From contig CAYLHF010000021.1 of the NCBI GenBank assembly GCA_964383365.1, positions 1-46,323 on the forward strand: 46,323 nt of DNA, in the 5' to 3' direction. This DNA comes from CAYLHF01 sp964383365. GTDB lineage: Bacteria; Bacteroidota; Rhodothermia; Rhodothermales; UBA10348. The notes beneath the pieces were generated by a model, which was not told the origin of the DNA, made no database searches, and saw only the letters and a list, made by a program, of their open reading frames with translations. A program made the translations under genes and the position numbers. Shown in pieces: positions 25,501-33,530 of this stretch; position 1 is the first letter of the stretch, and each line of letters opens with the position of its first letter.

Positions 25501-28113
25501 ATTGAACGACATCGTGACATTCACGATCACCGTTCGAAACCAGGGCCCGGCCGATGCCACGAATTTGATTGTGCGCGATATCATTCCTGTCGGACTGATT
25601 TACGTGAGTGCAACGCCTTCGAAGGGCGGCTACGACAACGCGAATGGATTCTGGACGATCGGAACACTTCCGAACGGATCGATGGAAACACTCGAGATTC
25701 AGATGCGCGTCGTCATCACCAACATGATCGAAAATATCGCTCAGGTGAGCAGTGTTGACCAGCCCGATCCGGATTCCACACCGTCAAATGGTGTTCCGAC
25801 TGAAGATGATCAGGACAACGCGATCGTCGAGTCACGGGGTCCGGGTAGTGTGGGAGACATTCTTCGGGTGGAATGTGCGGACATGGGTACGATCAATGCG
25901 ATCGCTTATGACGCAGTTCACGACCTCCTCTTCGCGGGATCAGAGAGTGGAAATATCCATATCTCGAATGACAAGGGACTGAACTGGCCGCTCTTCCTCT
26001 CGACGAGCAACGGGGCTCCGGTCAGAGATATAGTCTTCCTCCAGACGGGTACTACCTTTGCAGGAACGTTCGGTGACGGGGTATACAAATCGACTGATGC
26101 CGGTGACACATGGACGAATATTGGTCCGACGCTATCCAACATCAACGATCTCGATGTCGACGATAATTCGAACAGCGTCTACGCCGCGGACCTTGGTCGG
26201 GTGATGCGCTACGACGGAACGACCTGGAGCGAAGTAGGAGCCACGTCCAACCCGTTCGGTGGCGGACAGGTATTGGCCGTCGTCTTCGATGAAGGCACGA
26301 ACCATGCGTTCGCATCTGTAGCCGGTCTCGGTGTGTTTGAGTTCAGTGGCGGCACATGGTCGGCGGTGAACAGTGGCCTGCCGATCGGCAAGATAAATAC
26401 ACTCTTCCGTGGTCCGAGTGGACAGATCCTCGCGGGTACCAACAGCGACGGTGTATACATCTTCGGTGGTGGATCGTGGATCAAGTTCGGGATGGGTCTC
26501 GACAACGAGCCGATCGAATCGCTCGGTACAGGTCCGAACGGTGAACTCCTTGCTGGAGCCCGTGAGTCCGGTGCCTACTACTACAATAAAGTGACCTTTA
26601 CGTGGATGTCTATCGGCAACCTGCCCATCTTCACGGTGGACTCGATAACTGCAGGAATGCTGGGCGAAGTGTACGTCGGTGCTCCAGGAGAAGGGATCTA
26701 TGTGATTTACGATACCGATTTCGACGGTGTGCCCGATCAGTCCCAGCAGATCGCCAATTACCTCACCAGCGCGGTGATTCAGGGATTGGAGGTCGCTCCG
26801 AACGGTGACATGTATGCTGCCACGTACGGCTATGGCGTACTGTTTTCGAACGACGGTGGCAAGTGCTGGACACGCATGAACCGGGGCCTCGTAAACCTCT
26901 GGACGTTCTCTATCGCCCGTCGCACGGATGGAACACTCTTTATCGGCATCTGGGCCGATGGCAAGGGCGGAATCTGGCGCTCTCGCGATGGTGGACGCAA
27001 CTGGGAATTCCTGGCACTGCCGGATCGTCAGATCGTTTCGCTGGCCGTCGATCCGAACAACGAAGATATCATCTACGCAGGAGCCAACCTGGCCGGCATA
27101 GGAGCTATCTACCGTTCGATAGACGGTGGCGACACATGGGTTCAGATGAATTCATTCATCCAACCGGTGTGGTCCATTGCCATCAATCCTGCCGATTCCA
27201 ACAAACTGGTCGTAGGAACGCTCGGCGACGGTGTCTATGAGTCGACCGATACCGGAAACACGTGGAATCAGATTGGCTCGCCTGCAAACGGGTTGGACAA
27301 TCCGGCGGTGTTTGATCTGCACTTTGCTCCGGGTACCAGCCCATATGCCGGGCAGCTCTTCGCGGGCACGGATGCCGGCGTCTATCGTTTCGATTCATTC
27401 ACGAGCACATGGGTTCTGTTCGGCACGAACAGCGGTGATTTCCAGATCCGTACACTCGCGTTCGTCGGACCGATGATATTTGCCGGCACATGGAATGCCG
27501 GTGTTGTCGAATACAACGCGATCACGAACGAATGGGATGACTTTGGCCTTGCCGACATTCCGGTCGTAGCCTTTGCCGTGCATGACGTTACCCAGACGTT
27601 GATCATTGGCACCAACGGCCAGGGTATGTTCCGGTCCCCGAACCTGAAGATCGCCACGGCAGTCGAAGAAGATATCATTTCGGGTGAACTACCGAGTGAC
27701 TTCGATCTCCTCCAGGCGTATCCGAANNNNNNNNNNNNNNNNNNNNNNNNNNNNNNNNNNNNNNNNNNNNNNNNNNNNNNNNNNNNNNNNNNNNNNNNNN
27801 NNNNNNNNNNNNNNNNNNNNNNNNNNATATCATTTCGGGTGAACTACCGAGTGACTTCGATCTCCTCCAGGCGTATCCGAACCCGTTTAATCCGCAGACA
27901 TCGATACCGTTCGATGTCCGTGAAACGAGTCGGGTCAACGTGACCGTATTCGATATACTTGGTCGGCAGATCGCCACGCTCATCGACGGTACGATGCAGG
28001 CGGGACGCCATCAGATCACGTGGGATGCAGGAAACAACCCGAGTGGTACCTACCTGATTCGGATGCAGACGGAAAATCGGATTTTCACACGGTCGGTAGT
28101 ACTCCTCAAATAG
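19508..28113 (+). CDS. Giant secreted multidomain DUF11/propeller protein with T9SS sorting tail (interrupted by assembly gap)
   Basis: The predicted product is about 2,816 residues once the duplicated 55 bp and the 100 N are collapsed; read literally, the gap shifts the frame. The start at 19508 gives a classic signal peptide (KFSRYFFLLLTLLLLGVG, cleavage near AAA-G); 19481 and 19370 are alternatives. Order: an N-terminal beta domain (about 32-150); propeller-like module A1 (154-411); DUF11 repeats R1-R6 (421-1506); module A2 (1511-1756); two SdrD-B/Cna-B-like modules (1761-1978); R7 (1983-2110); a BNR-like propeller with repeated STDxGxTW-type motifs (2115-2715); and a T9SS type-A tail with YPNPFNP and VFDILGR. 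Each repeat ends in an acidic DxDSxPxNG...EDD segment, perhaps calcium-binding. It is likely a cell-surface or released adhesin-like protein; the ligand is unknown. Confidence 0.88.
20879..21163 (+). other. Cna-B/SdrD-B-like domain inserted inside DUF11 repeat R1
   Basis: The stretch with GGITVELWRDNDSSGTVNGG and GDGTYSFDISSTGDFVIQVD, ending NTDSGNDFYF, aligns with the SdrD-B-like module at 24788-25105 (GGVTVELYRDTDSDNIGD, ADGTYGFHILSQGDFVLHSV, NVDSGNDFGF). It is preceded by the first half of a DUF11 repeat (IDLELAKDVDK...YTIELTN) and followed by the second half (VTVEDVLPAEVSF...NCAEV). Confidence 0.7.
22121..22700 (+). other. About 190-residue globular domain inserted inside DUF11 repeat R3
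   Basis: R3 runs normally to LVITVTVNPGA, breaks off into a domain containing LHNHPANQIQPPGYGLRLDE and ITFDFDDALAAMFMEIDGTT, and resumes with GNCVEITAADENDIDSTPNN. The insert resembles beta-sandwich domains I associate with PEP-CTERM-type exported proteins (NHP...PPGYGLRLD motif), from memory only. Confidence 0.65.
27672..27726 (+). repeat. 55-bp sequence left of the gap, identical to 27827-27881
   Basis: Starts ATATCATTTCGGGTGAACTA and ends GCGTATCCGAA against the first N. It is the same 55 bases as those directly after the gap, base for base. It codes for the linker before the T9SS tail. Confidence 0.97.
27727..27826. other. Assembly gap of exactly 100 N
   Basis: A run of exactly 100 N, the customary placeholder for a gap of unknown size. 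Because both flanks are the same 55 bp, the two contig ends most likely overlap and nothing is missing. Confidence 0.97.
27827..27881 (+). repeat. 55-bp sequence right of the gap, copy of 27672-27726
   Basis: Second copy of the gap-edge sequence. Continuing from here in the phase of the first copy gives the complete T9SS tail and the stop TAG at 28111-28113. Confidence 0.97.
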
Positions 28114-28245
28114 ACGATTCGTGATCGTTCACAAAAGCATGAAACACTGATGTCGTCCTGAGTCGGTTGCCGTTCGGACAGAGACCTGATATCCAGGATC
28201 TACTTCCGGTGGGTATCGCGGCGTCGACTCTTTCATGACGAGATC

Positions 28246-28288
28246 CGTAGGGCGGGCCTGCTTTTCGCAGGCCCGCCCTACGTGCTTT
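28246..28288 (+). terminator. Perfect GC-rich hairpin terminator after the giant gene
   Basis: Two 16-base arms (CGTAGGGCGGGCCTGC at 28246-28261 and its exact complement at 28267-28282) enclose a 5-base loop, followed by TGCTTTT. It lies in the 214-bp space between the convergent giant gene and the ATP-grasp/KamA gene. The T-run is on the plus-strand side, so it chiefly terminates the giant transcript. No other gene is seen in this spacer. Confidence 0.85.
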
Positions 28289-28327
28289 TCAGACTCCGAC
28301 ATCCGGAGAGCAGAACACGCACACCTG

Positions 28328-30604
28328 TCACAATCCGCTCGTGCAGGAAGTAACAGGAAGGTTATCGATCGTAGCGACGTCAACAGGAAGATCGACGGCG
28401 GGTAAATACGATTTGAGCAGACCCGCAGGAGCGGGATTAGGCTCTGCCCATAATGTCCCCCTTGTGCTTCGCATGAGAACGTGCTCGCCCGCGCGGCCGA
28501 TGACGTACGACCGGTTGAGGGGAATCTTTCCGAACGGCGTGTCCAGCACATATTGAGGCAGGGCGAACCCCGTAATATGTCCCTGTAGACGCTCCATCAG
28601 GTCCATCCCCACTTCGATCGAGGTTCGAAAATGAGACGTCCCACCGATGACCTGCGCTTGATAGAGATAGTACGGACGGACTCGTACCCCTACGAGTCGT
28701 TTCAACAGTTCCCTCATCGATTCCAGATCATCATTGATTCCCTTCAACAGAACCGTCTGATTGCCCACCGGAATCCCTGCCCTGAGTAGCTTGTTTATGG
28801 CCTCTCCCGCTTCTAGCGTCACTTCCTTTGGATGGTTAAAATGGGTATTGATCCAGAGCGGATGATAACGGGACAGGACCTCTGTCAGCGTTTCGGTGAT
28901 GCGGAAAGGAAGCTTCACCGGCATCCGCGTACCGATGCGGATGATATCCACATGATCGATCGATCGGAGCCGGGAGAGTAGCCAATCGAGGGCTCTCTCG
29001 CCGAGCGTCAGCGGATCTCCACCTGTCAGCAGGACATCCCTGATTTCGGGATGCGCCCGGATGTAGTCGATGGCTTCCTGAAGTTCGGGTTTACGCATCA
29101 TGAACGAGGCGTCTCCTACCATCCGCTTTCTGAGGCAGTATCGGCAATAGATAGCGCATTCAGAGGTTACGCAGAATGCAACCCGGTCCTCGTAGTTATG
29201 GATCAGGTTCTTGACGGGAGAGTGGGCCACCTCTTCGAGTGGATCCCGGATGCCCCATTCACCCACCCTGCCTGTTTCATCCACCCCGCCTGTCTCATCC
29301 GCCCCGCCCATTTCGATCTCATCGAGCGATGGAACGACCTGCCGCCGGATGGGACATGACGGATCTTCCGGATCCATGAGTGACGCGTAATACGGAGTGA
29401 TCGACCAGTTGAAGACCCCCGCAGTTTTCTCGATTGCCTCGCGTTCACCCGGTGTCGTTCGGATGACTTCCTCGAGACGATCAAGCGTTCGAATTCGATT
29501 CCTCATCTGCCATCGCCAATCAGACCAACCCTGTTCTGTGGGTACGCCGTGACTGTCTGAAGACTCCTTCTCCAGAACGGGTCCCTTCGCCACGCTGCGA
29601 TCGAGCGCACGCTTCAATACACGGGCGAGAAATTCAGGGTATGTCGTACCTACGATCTCGGCGAGTACCGCGAACGTCCCGTCTGGAGCAAACGTAGGGA
29701 GAGGATTGATCTCCAGAAAAAAGATGGTTCCGTCGCGAGAGACTCGGAAGTCGACGCGCGCGAAGTCCAGACATTCCAGTTTCTCATATATGGTCACCGC
29801 GTCCGCCTTGAGCCGCTGTTCCAATTCCGGGGTAAGACTCGACGGGAGATGCCACTCATGATCGCGGTGCTCGACGCCCTTTCGATCGAGTGCATGCAGG
29901 CCGATGCCGGTTTCCACCTCGACCGCTCGCTGGAGGACAGGAAGCGCCTCCGGTGGATCGTTCCCCAGCACTGCCACCGTGTATTCGCTTCCCTCAATAA
30001 ACTGTTCGATCAACAGGTCTTCACCGTACAGACTCATCTGCCGTTCGACCTCTGTCCGGTAGTCCAACTCGTTCTCGACACGGCTCGTGAGTTGGATACC
30101 CATCGCCGATCCCTGGTATCGCGGTTTGATGAACAGAGGAAATTGAGCCGGTTTCAGCAGCGTGTCGGTCGGGGAAGATTCGCCGCCTCCGGACGACGGG
30201 ACGCGCCCCGCTGCCGAAAGCACACTCCACGGCGGCGTACGAACCCCGGCAGCTACAACGAGGTCTTTCGTGCACGCCTTGTCCAGGCTGATGGAGAGCG
30301 TCAGCGCATCGGAGCCGATGTACGGAATGCCTGCGAGTTCCAGAAGAATCGGAGCGAAGGCCTCCCTGTTGCGTGATCGAGCACCTTCAGCGATATTCAC
30401 GGCCACATCGATATTAGTGGCCTCCAACCGCGAAGCGAGACGGAGCGGCGAACCCAGACGGACTGGTTTGTGCCCGAGAGCGATCAGCGCGTCCTCTATG
30501 GCCTCGATCGTCTCCGGCGGTTCGTTCTCCGCGTCGATGTCGATCGGATCGGCCTCCCGCCGGGGGTAGTCATCAAATAAATCGTAAACAATTCCGACGC
30601 GCAT
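28328..30604 (-). CDS. ATP-grasp ligase fused to KamA-family radical SAM aminomutase
   Basis: 758 residues from the ATG at 30604, chosen because MRVGIVYDLFDDYP begins the ATP-grasp fold; the open frame upstream has no similarity. Residues 1-335 are D-Ala-D-Ala-ligase-like: FIKPRYQGSAMGI (158-170), IEQFIEGSEYTVAVLGN (199-215) and FARVDF...FFLEINPLPTFAP (281-307) supply the ATP and Mg sites. Residues 360-720 are a lysine 2,3-aminomutase homologue, with HSPV...NYEDRVAF, the cluster motif C483-x3-C487-x2-C490, LLTGGDPL (525-532) and a candidate PLP lysine K693 in DTPFGKIPL. Arg492 matches the carboxylate-binding arginine of LAM and D688 one side-chain contact, but the other (LAM Asp293) aligns with Gln651. 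Likely role (inferred): make a beta-amino acid and ligate it, or ligate a related substrate. Confidence 0.88.
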   Translation of the reverse strand: MRVGIVYDLFDDYPRREADPIDIDAENEPPETIEAIEDALIALGHKPVRLGSPLRLASRLEATNIDVAVNIAEGARSRNREAFAPILLELAGIPYIGSDALTLSISLDKACTKDLVVAAGVRTPPWSVLSAAGRVPSSGGGESSPTDTLLKPAQFPLFIKPRYQGSAMGIQLTSRVENELDYRTEVERQMSLYGEDLLIEQFIEGSEYTVAVLGNDPPEALPVLQRAVEVETGIGLHALDRKGVEHRDHEWHLPSSLTPELEQRLKADAVTIYEKLECLDFARVDFRVSRDGTIFFLEINPLPTFAPDGTFAVLAEIVGTTYPEFLARVLKRALDRSVAKGPVLEKESSDSHGVPTEQGWSDWRWQMRNRIRTLDRLEEVIRTTPGEREAIEKTAGVFNWSITPYYASLMDPEDPSCPIRRQVVPSLDEIEMGGADETGGVDETGRVGEWGIRDPLEEVAHSPVKNLIHNYEDRVAFCVTSECAIYCRYCLRKRMVGDASFMMRKPELQEAIDYIRAHPEIRDVLLTGGDPLTLGERALDWLLSRLRSIDHVDIIRIGTRMPVKLPFRITETLTEVLSRYHPLWINTHFNHPKEVTLEAGEAINKLLRAGIPVGNQTVLLKGINDDLESMRELLKRLVGVRVRPYYLYQAQVIGGTSHFRTSIEVGMDLMERLQGHITGFALPQYVLDTPFGKIPLNRSYVIGRAGEHVLMRSTRGTLWAEPNPAPAGLLKSYLPAVDLPVDVATIDNLPVTSCTSGL
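29263..29298 (-). repeat. 18-bp tandem repeat inside the KamA domain
   Basis: Two adjacent 18-bp units (29263-29280 and 29281-29298) differ at two positions, and a partial third follows. They encode a Gly/Asp/Glu/Thr-rich insert (GGADETGGVDETGR, residues about 433-446) just before the conserved DPLEEVAHSPV segment. Confidence 0.8.
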
Positions 30605-30689
30605 AGTCGAGGATGGTGTCTTTTCTTTTGCCGGAGCAATCCGAATATCAGTAGAACTCGCGCATTTCGCGAGGCCCGAATTGCACTCG

Positions 30690-31433
30690 TTATGCGACGA
30701 AGCCCTGGCCCTCAACCACGGCTCTTCGTTCCGGGAATTCGTCGAACGTACGACCGTGCAATTCCCTGCCGGCACGTTTTTTCCGGACGCCGCCCCATTG
30801 TTTGAAGAAGAAGGGGACAGAAGCTTCTGAGCATTGATCCAGAATCGAATCAACCCACTCACTATTCATGGGCCGGGCACCGGGTCCGGATTCGCCTCCA
30901 ACAATCACCCAGTGAATACCGCCGAGAGGAAGGTTGTGAACGGGACCGATCAAGGGCTCACACGACAGAAAACGAACCGATGCCGGGACTGCCTGCAGAT
31001 GACGCACTCGGTCAATAACACGGCTGTCCTCAATACTCACACCCATCCAAATATTGTCGGCCCACTCCAGGTCTTTGGACAGATCCAATAGCCGCTCACT
31101 TCTCTTAGTAAGGATTTGAAAGACGTGTTGCGGACATTCTTTCATTACCTCAAATACACTTTGAATAAACTGCAATGGTACATTCTCGTGGAACAAATCA
31201 CTCATCGAATTGACAAAAACCCGGCGGGGTTTCTGCCATAAACGAGGCACGTCGATAAGATCCGGATGAAGCGTTACCTCGAAACCATTTTTATATCGGT
31301 CTACCCTCATGCCTTTCAGCCGTCGTGACATTCTTTCCGCATAGCAAAACTTGCAGCCCTGGCTGACTTTCGAACATCCAGTCACGGGATTCCAGGTCAT
31401 ATCAGTCCACTCGATATCAGATTTGCTGGCCAT
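30690..31433 (-). CDS. DUF5131 family protein (phage Gp37/Gp68-like)
   Basis: 247 residues from the ATG at 31433 (MASKSDIEWTDMTWNPVTGC); an upstream ATG at 31535 would overlap the AbiEii gene and adds unrelated residues. The family hallmark is the N-terminal SDIEWTDMTWNPVTGCSKVS, then GCKFCYAERM. Its cysteines (C-x6-C-x2-C) resemble an Fe-S cluster site of radical SAM-like TIM barrels. VFVNSMSDLFHENVP, FQILTKRSERL, WMGVSIED and FLSCEPLIGPV follow, all usual for the family, as does the FKQWGG near the end. Members occur in phages and mobile regions; activity is not established as far as I know. It lies 55 bp after AbiEii and 85 bp before the ATP-grasp/KamA gene. Confidence 0.88.
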   Translation of the reverse strand: MASKSDIEWTDMTWNPVTGCSKVSQGCKFCYAERMSRRLKGMRVDRYKNGFEVTLHPDLIDVPRLWQKPRRVFVNSMSDLFHENVPLQFIQSVFEVMKECPQHVFQILTKRSERLLDLSKDLEWADNIWMGVSIEDSRVIDRVRHLQAVPASVRFLSCEPLIGPVHNLPLGGIHWVIVGGESGPGARPMNSEWVDSILDQCSEASVPFFFKQWGGVRKKRAGRELHGRTFDEFPERRAVVEGQGFVA

Positions 31434-31488
31434 TAGTCTTTCAGGTTTTATGACCGTCGAGTTCAATAGGCGATCGGTATGCGTGCCG

Positions 31489-32460
31489 TCAGGACAATCC
31501 TTTGTGTTTTCGGACGTTGAGGGCTTTCCATTCAAGAAGTGGCTGTTTTTGGATACGGTCCTGAAGGGTTACATCGGCGGTCAGGATCGAAGAATCGTTT
31601 ACGCCTTTTTCGAGCAATAAATACAGAAATTTTCTTTCAGCATCATTCAAAGGCAGCACCACAGACAATGCTTGTCGACATTCCTCTACGAGCTTCTTTC
31701 CATAATTCCCCGCACCGTCGGTCTCCTGTATTGCACCAGGGCGAAGCATGGGGAAAAGTTGTCTTGTCAGTTCCGTACTGTCAAAATCTACATCTTCAAC
31801 CGAAACGGTACGCCAGTCCTTCCGGTTCATTGCGCCGTAGACGACGAAAGCAATTCGGAGTAATTCAGAATTGAGATCGTCCAAGTGGAGGATTCTATGG
31901 CTGTCGAACAGATCTCTTGCCTTACGCCTGGCTAACAACGCTGAGAGTTTTCCTGCAGCAAGTTCATGAGTATCCATCACCGGGATGCCGGTCGACCGCC
32001 AGGTACCCAACTGGTGGGAGTCCATGATTGCGACTGGCCATAATGGCACGCGGTACATATAATTTATATCCACCTCAAGATTTCCGCTCTGCCCGGAAAC
32101 TCTTTGGTAACGAAGCGCCCACTTACCACCCGCATGTTCATCCGGCAATCGCCTGATCGTAAATCCCTCCCGGTTGAAGACCGCCGTGATTGCTTGTTCG
32201 ATCTTGGGCCTATCTTCAAGCATTGCCTCCCGGCTTACCGCTCCAACATAGTTTAAGTCAATATCGACGGATAGCCTCGGGATATCGAAGACGAAAAGAT
32301 TAAGGGCGGTTCCACCTTTAAGGACCAGCTTTCCCTTCAAGAATGGATGGGCCTGCAGGGTTTCGAGAAGTCCCATCAGGTGTGCCACCTTTTCGAGCAC
32401 GTCCGGTCTGAAACCGGTTGATTCCGTCTCGACGGAAAGCTTCTCTGGGGAAAGTTTCAT
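31489..32460 (-). CDS. abiEii: AbiEii/AbiGii-type nucleotidyltransferase toxin
   Basis: 323 residues. The start at 32460 overlaps the AbiEi stop by 4 bp (ATGA), which indicates translational coupling; a longer open frame exists but adds nothing familiar. The nucleotidyltransferase core is clear: KLVLKGGTALNLFVF (GG-T/S motif) followed by RLSVDIDLNYV with the two metal-binding aspartates. A later conserved strand (LEVDIN) and ELAAGKLSALLARRKARDLFD follow. In characterised type IV AbiE systems the toxin is a GTP-preferring nucleotidyltransferase; related enzymes modify tRNA and stop growth during phage infection. The protein is complete with an intact active site. Confidence 0.92.
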   Translation of the reverse strand: MKLSPEKLSVETESTGFRPDVLEKVAHLMGLLETLQAHPFLKGKLVLKGGTALNLFVFDIPRLSVDIDLNYVGAVSREAMLEDRPKIEQAITAVFNREGFTIRRLPDEHAGGKWALRYQRVSGQSGNLEVDINYMYRVPLWPVAIMDSHQLGTWRSTGIPVMDTHELAAGKLSALLARRKARDLFDSHRILHLDDLNSELLRIAFVVYGAMNRKDWRTVSVEDVDFDSTELTRQLFPMLRPGAIQETDGAGNYGKKLVEECRQALSVVLPLNDAERKFLYLLLEKGVNDSSILTADVTLQDRIQKQPLLEWKALNVRKHKGLS

Positions 32461-33263
32461 AGAACCTCCGCCCATGTTTGTTCGAGGACTTCTGTGGGAA
32501 TCACCAGGTTCCATTTCGAAACGAGACGACCGGATTTCCTCTTACTTCGGTCCAGATAATGTGGTTGCTTCGGTCGAAGATCATGAAGGAGTCTAAGATG
32601 CTTTTCTTCCACCATCAAAGGTTCACGGTGTTGTTCCAGAAAGAACCCGACTTTAGCAATTGTAGTAGCGTTTCCGAGCAGAAGAGCATATTCAACTACC
32701 GTGTCAAGATCGAAGAATTCCACTGATTCCAGGGAGCGCCAGATTTCTTCCCAATCGCCGGCAAGGTCTGGACGGTTCAAAACGTCTACCATCGTACGTT
32801 CCAAACTTGTGACATTAACTTCCATACCGGAGCGATCCAACCTGACAATTCCGAAATTCTTGTTCTTCACACGGCGGAGTGACTCAGGGAATCTCGTCCC
32901 GCGAAAAATATATGTGTGAAAACTCACAAGACTTAAAGGACGGGACGCCGTATAAACAAAATACTCGTGGACGGAATGAGCGTAACCGTGAAACTCCAGG
33001 GCCGTGTGATATGACAAAACGGCATCTTTGGTCAACTTCGCAGCAACAAGAAAGGGATCGACTGAATTTGAAGCGGACTTGACACCAGGCGGTACAACAG
33101 CGTACAGTCCACGTCGTACGCAAATAACTCGTCCTGTTTTTCTGTAGTAAGCCAACAAAGCTTCTTTAGTTCTGGAACCAACCTCTCCACGGGAGGAAAG
33201 GTAGACGGCCATCTCGTCTCCGGTAAACACCGGATGTGTACGAAAAAACTCTCCATGCTTCAT
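32457..33263 (-). CDS. abiEi: AbiEi-family antitoxin / transcriptional repressor
   Basis: 268 residues. The N-terminal winged-helix part (about 1-80) contains LLAYYRKTGRVICVRRGLYA followed by VVPP, typical of AbiEi. The conserved AKLTKDAVLSYHTALEFHGY and LVSFHTYIFRGTRFPE follow, and the C-terminal half includes VNVTSLERTMVDVLNRPDLA. AbiEi neutralises AbiEii and represses its own operon by binding repeats in the promoter. A near-consensus sigma-70 promoter with tandem repeats lies just upstream (33302-33330). The stop overlaps the toxin start by 4 bp. Confidence 0.9.
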   Translation of the reverse strand: MKHGEFFRTHPVFTGDEMAVYLSSRGEVGSRTKEALLAYYRKTGRVICVRRGLYAVVPPGVKSASNSVDPFLVAAKLTKDAVLSYHTALEFHGYAHSVHEYFVYTASRPLSLVSFHTYIFRGTRFPESLRRVKNKNFGIVRLDRSGMEVNVTSLERTMVDVLNRPDLAGDWEEIWRSLESVEFFDLDTVVEYALLLGNATTIAKVGFFLEQHREPLMVEEKHLRLLHDLRPKQPHYLDRSKRKSGRLVSKWNLVIPTEVLEQTWAEVL

Positions 33264-33301
33264 TGTTACGATCCTTGATTTTTTTCACGCTAGCCATAAG
33301 A

Positions 33302-33330
33302 ATATTATGTGTTTATCGTGTTTATGTCAA
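33302..33330 (-). promoter_or_regulatory. abiE promoter with tandem repeats in the spacer
   Basis: On the minus strand: TTGACA (33325-33330), a 17-base spacer, then TAATAT (33302-33307), one base off the E. coli -10 consensus. The spacer holds two copies of ATAAACAC separated by one base. Transcription would start about 30 bases before the AbiEi ATG. Repeats here are well placed to be the AbiEi operator. Confidence 0.75.
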
Positions 33331-33362
33331 GTTTCAATATTGGTATTTATGACGATTGTTCG

Positions 33363-33390
33363 CGTAACCCATGTATTATCATGTGTTACG
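33363..33390. promoter_or_regulatory. Imperfect palindrome between abiE and the PIF1-like helicase
   Basis: Arms CGTAACCCATG (33363-33373) and CATGTGTTACG (33380-33390) are complementary at 10 of 11 positions around TATTAT. The element is upstream of the abiE -35 box and lies in the divergent spacer, so it may be a second operator or the binding site of another regulator. The rest of the 267-bp spacer shows no gene. Confidence 0.5.
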
Positions 33391-33530
33391 TGTATTAAAG
33401 TCAAGCTTTCAGACCGTTGATATTGTAGCCGACCCGCCGAAACTGGAGTTTGACACGGATTAGCTCTCGATTTGCTACTTTTCTCAGCCTTGCGGGCTCT
33501 ACGCCTTTCAGATTCAGTCTTTTGTATTCA

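Larger units (their letters stand above)
20768..25835 (+). repeat. Seven DUF11-type Ig-like repeats within the giant protein
   Basis: Repeats begin with a [IV]DLxLxKT-type strand at about 20768 (R1), 21458 (R2), 21854 (R3), 22828 (R4), 23235 (R5), 23640 (R6) and 25458 (R7). They share LPAxVxFxSAxP, a WTVGTLA-like strand and an NCAEV strand, and end in DxDSxPxNGxxNGEDDxxC. R1 and R3 are interrupted by other domains. R2-R6 run in tandem, and R7 is separated from R6 by module A2 and two Cna-B-like modules. Confidence 0.85.

Noticed and set aside
27672..27881. The two 55-bp copies as a biological direct repeat or attachment site
   Set aside because: They abut a 100-N placeholder on both sides, which is what unmerged contig overlaps look like.
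27827..27943. C-terminal tail of the giant protein as read straight through the N run
   Set aside because: The residues after the gap in that phase are arginine- and serine-rich nonsense; the phase set by the duplicated 55 bp gives the T9SS tail instead.
28129..28551. 140-codon minus-strand open frame after the giant gene
   Set aside because: It contains the terminator hairpin and overlaps the 3' end of the ATP-grasp/KamA gene in another frame; no motif.
29849..30376. 175-codon plus-strand open frame opposite the ATP-grasp domain
   Set aside because: Antisense shadow of a frame with clear ATP-grasp motifs.
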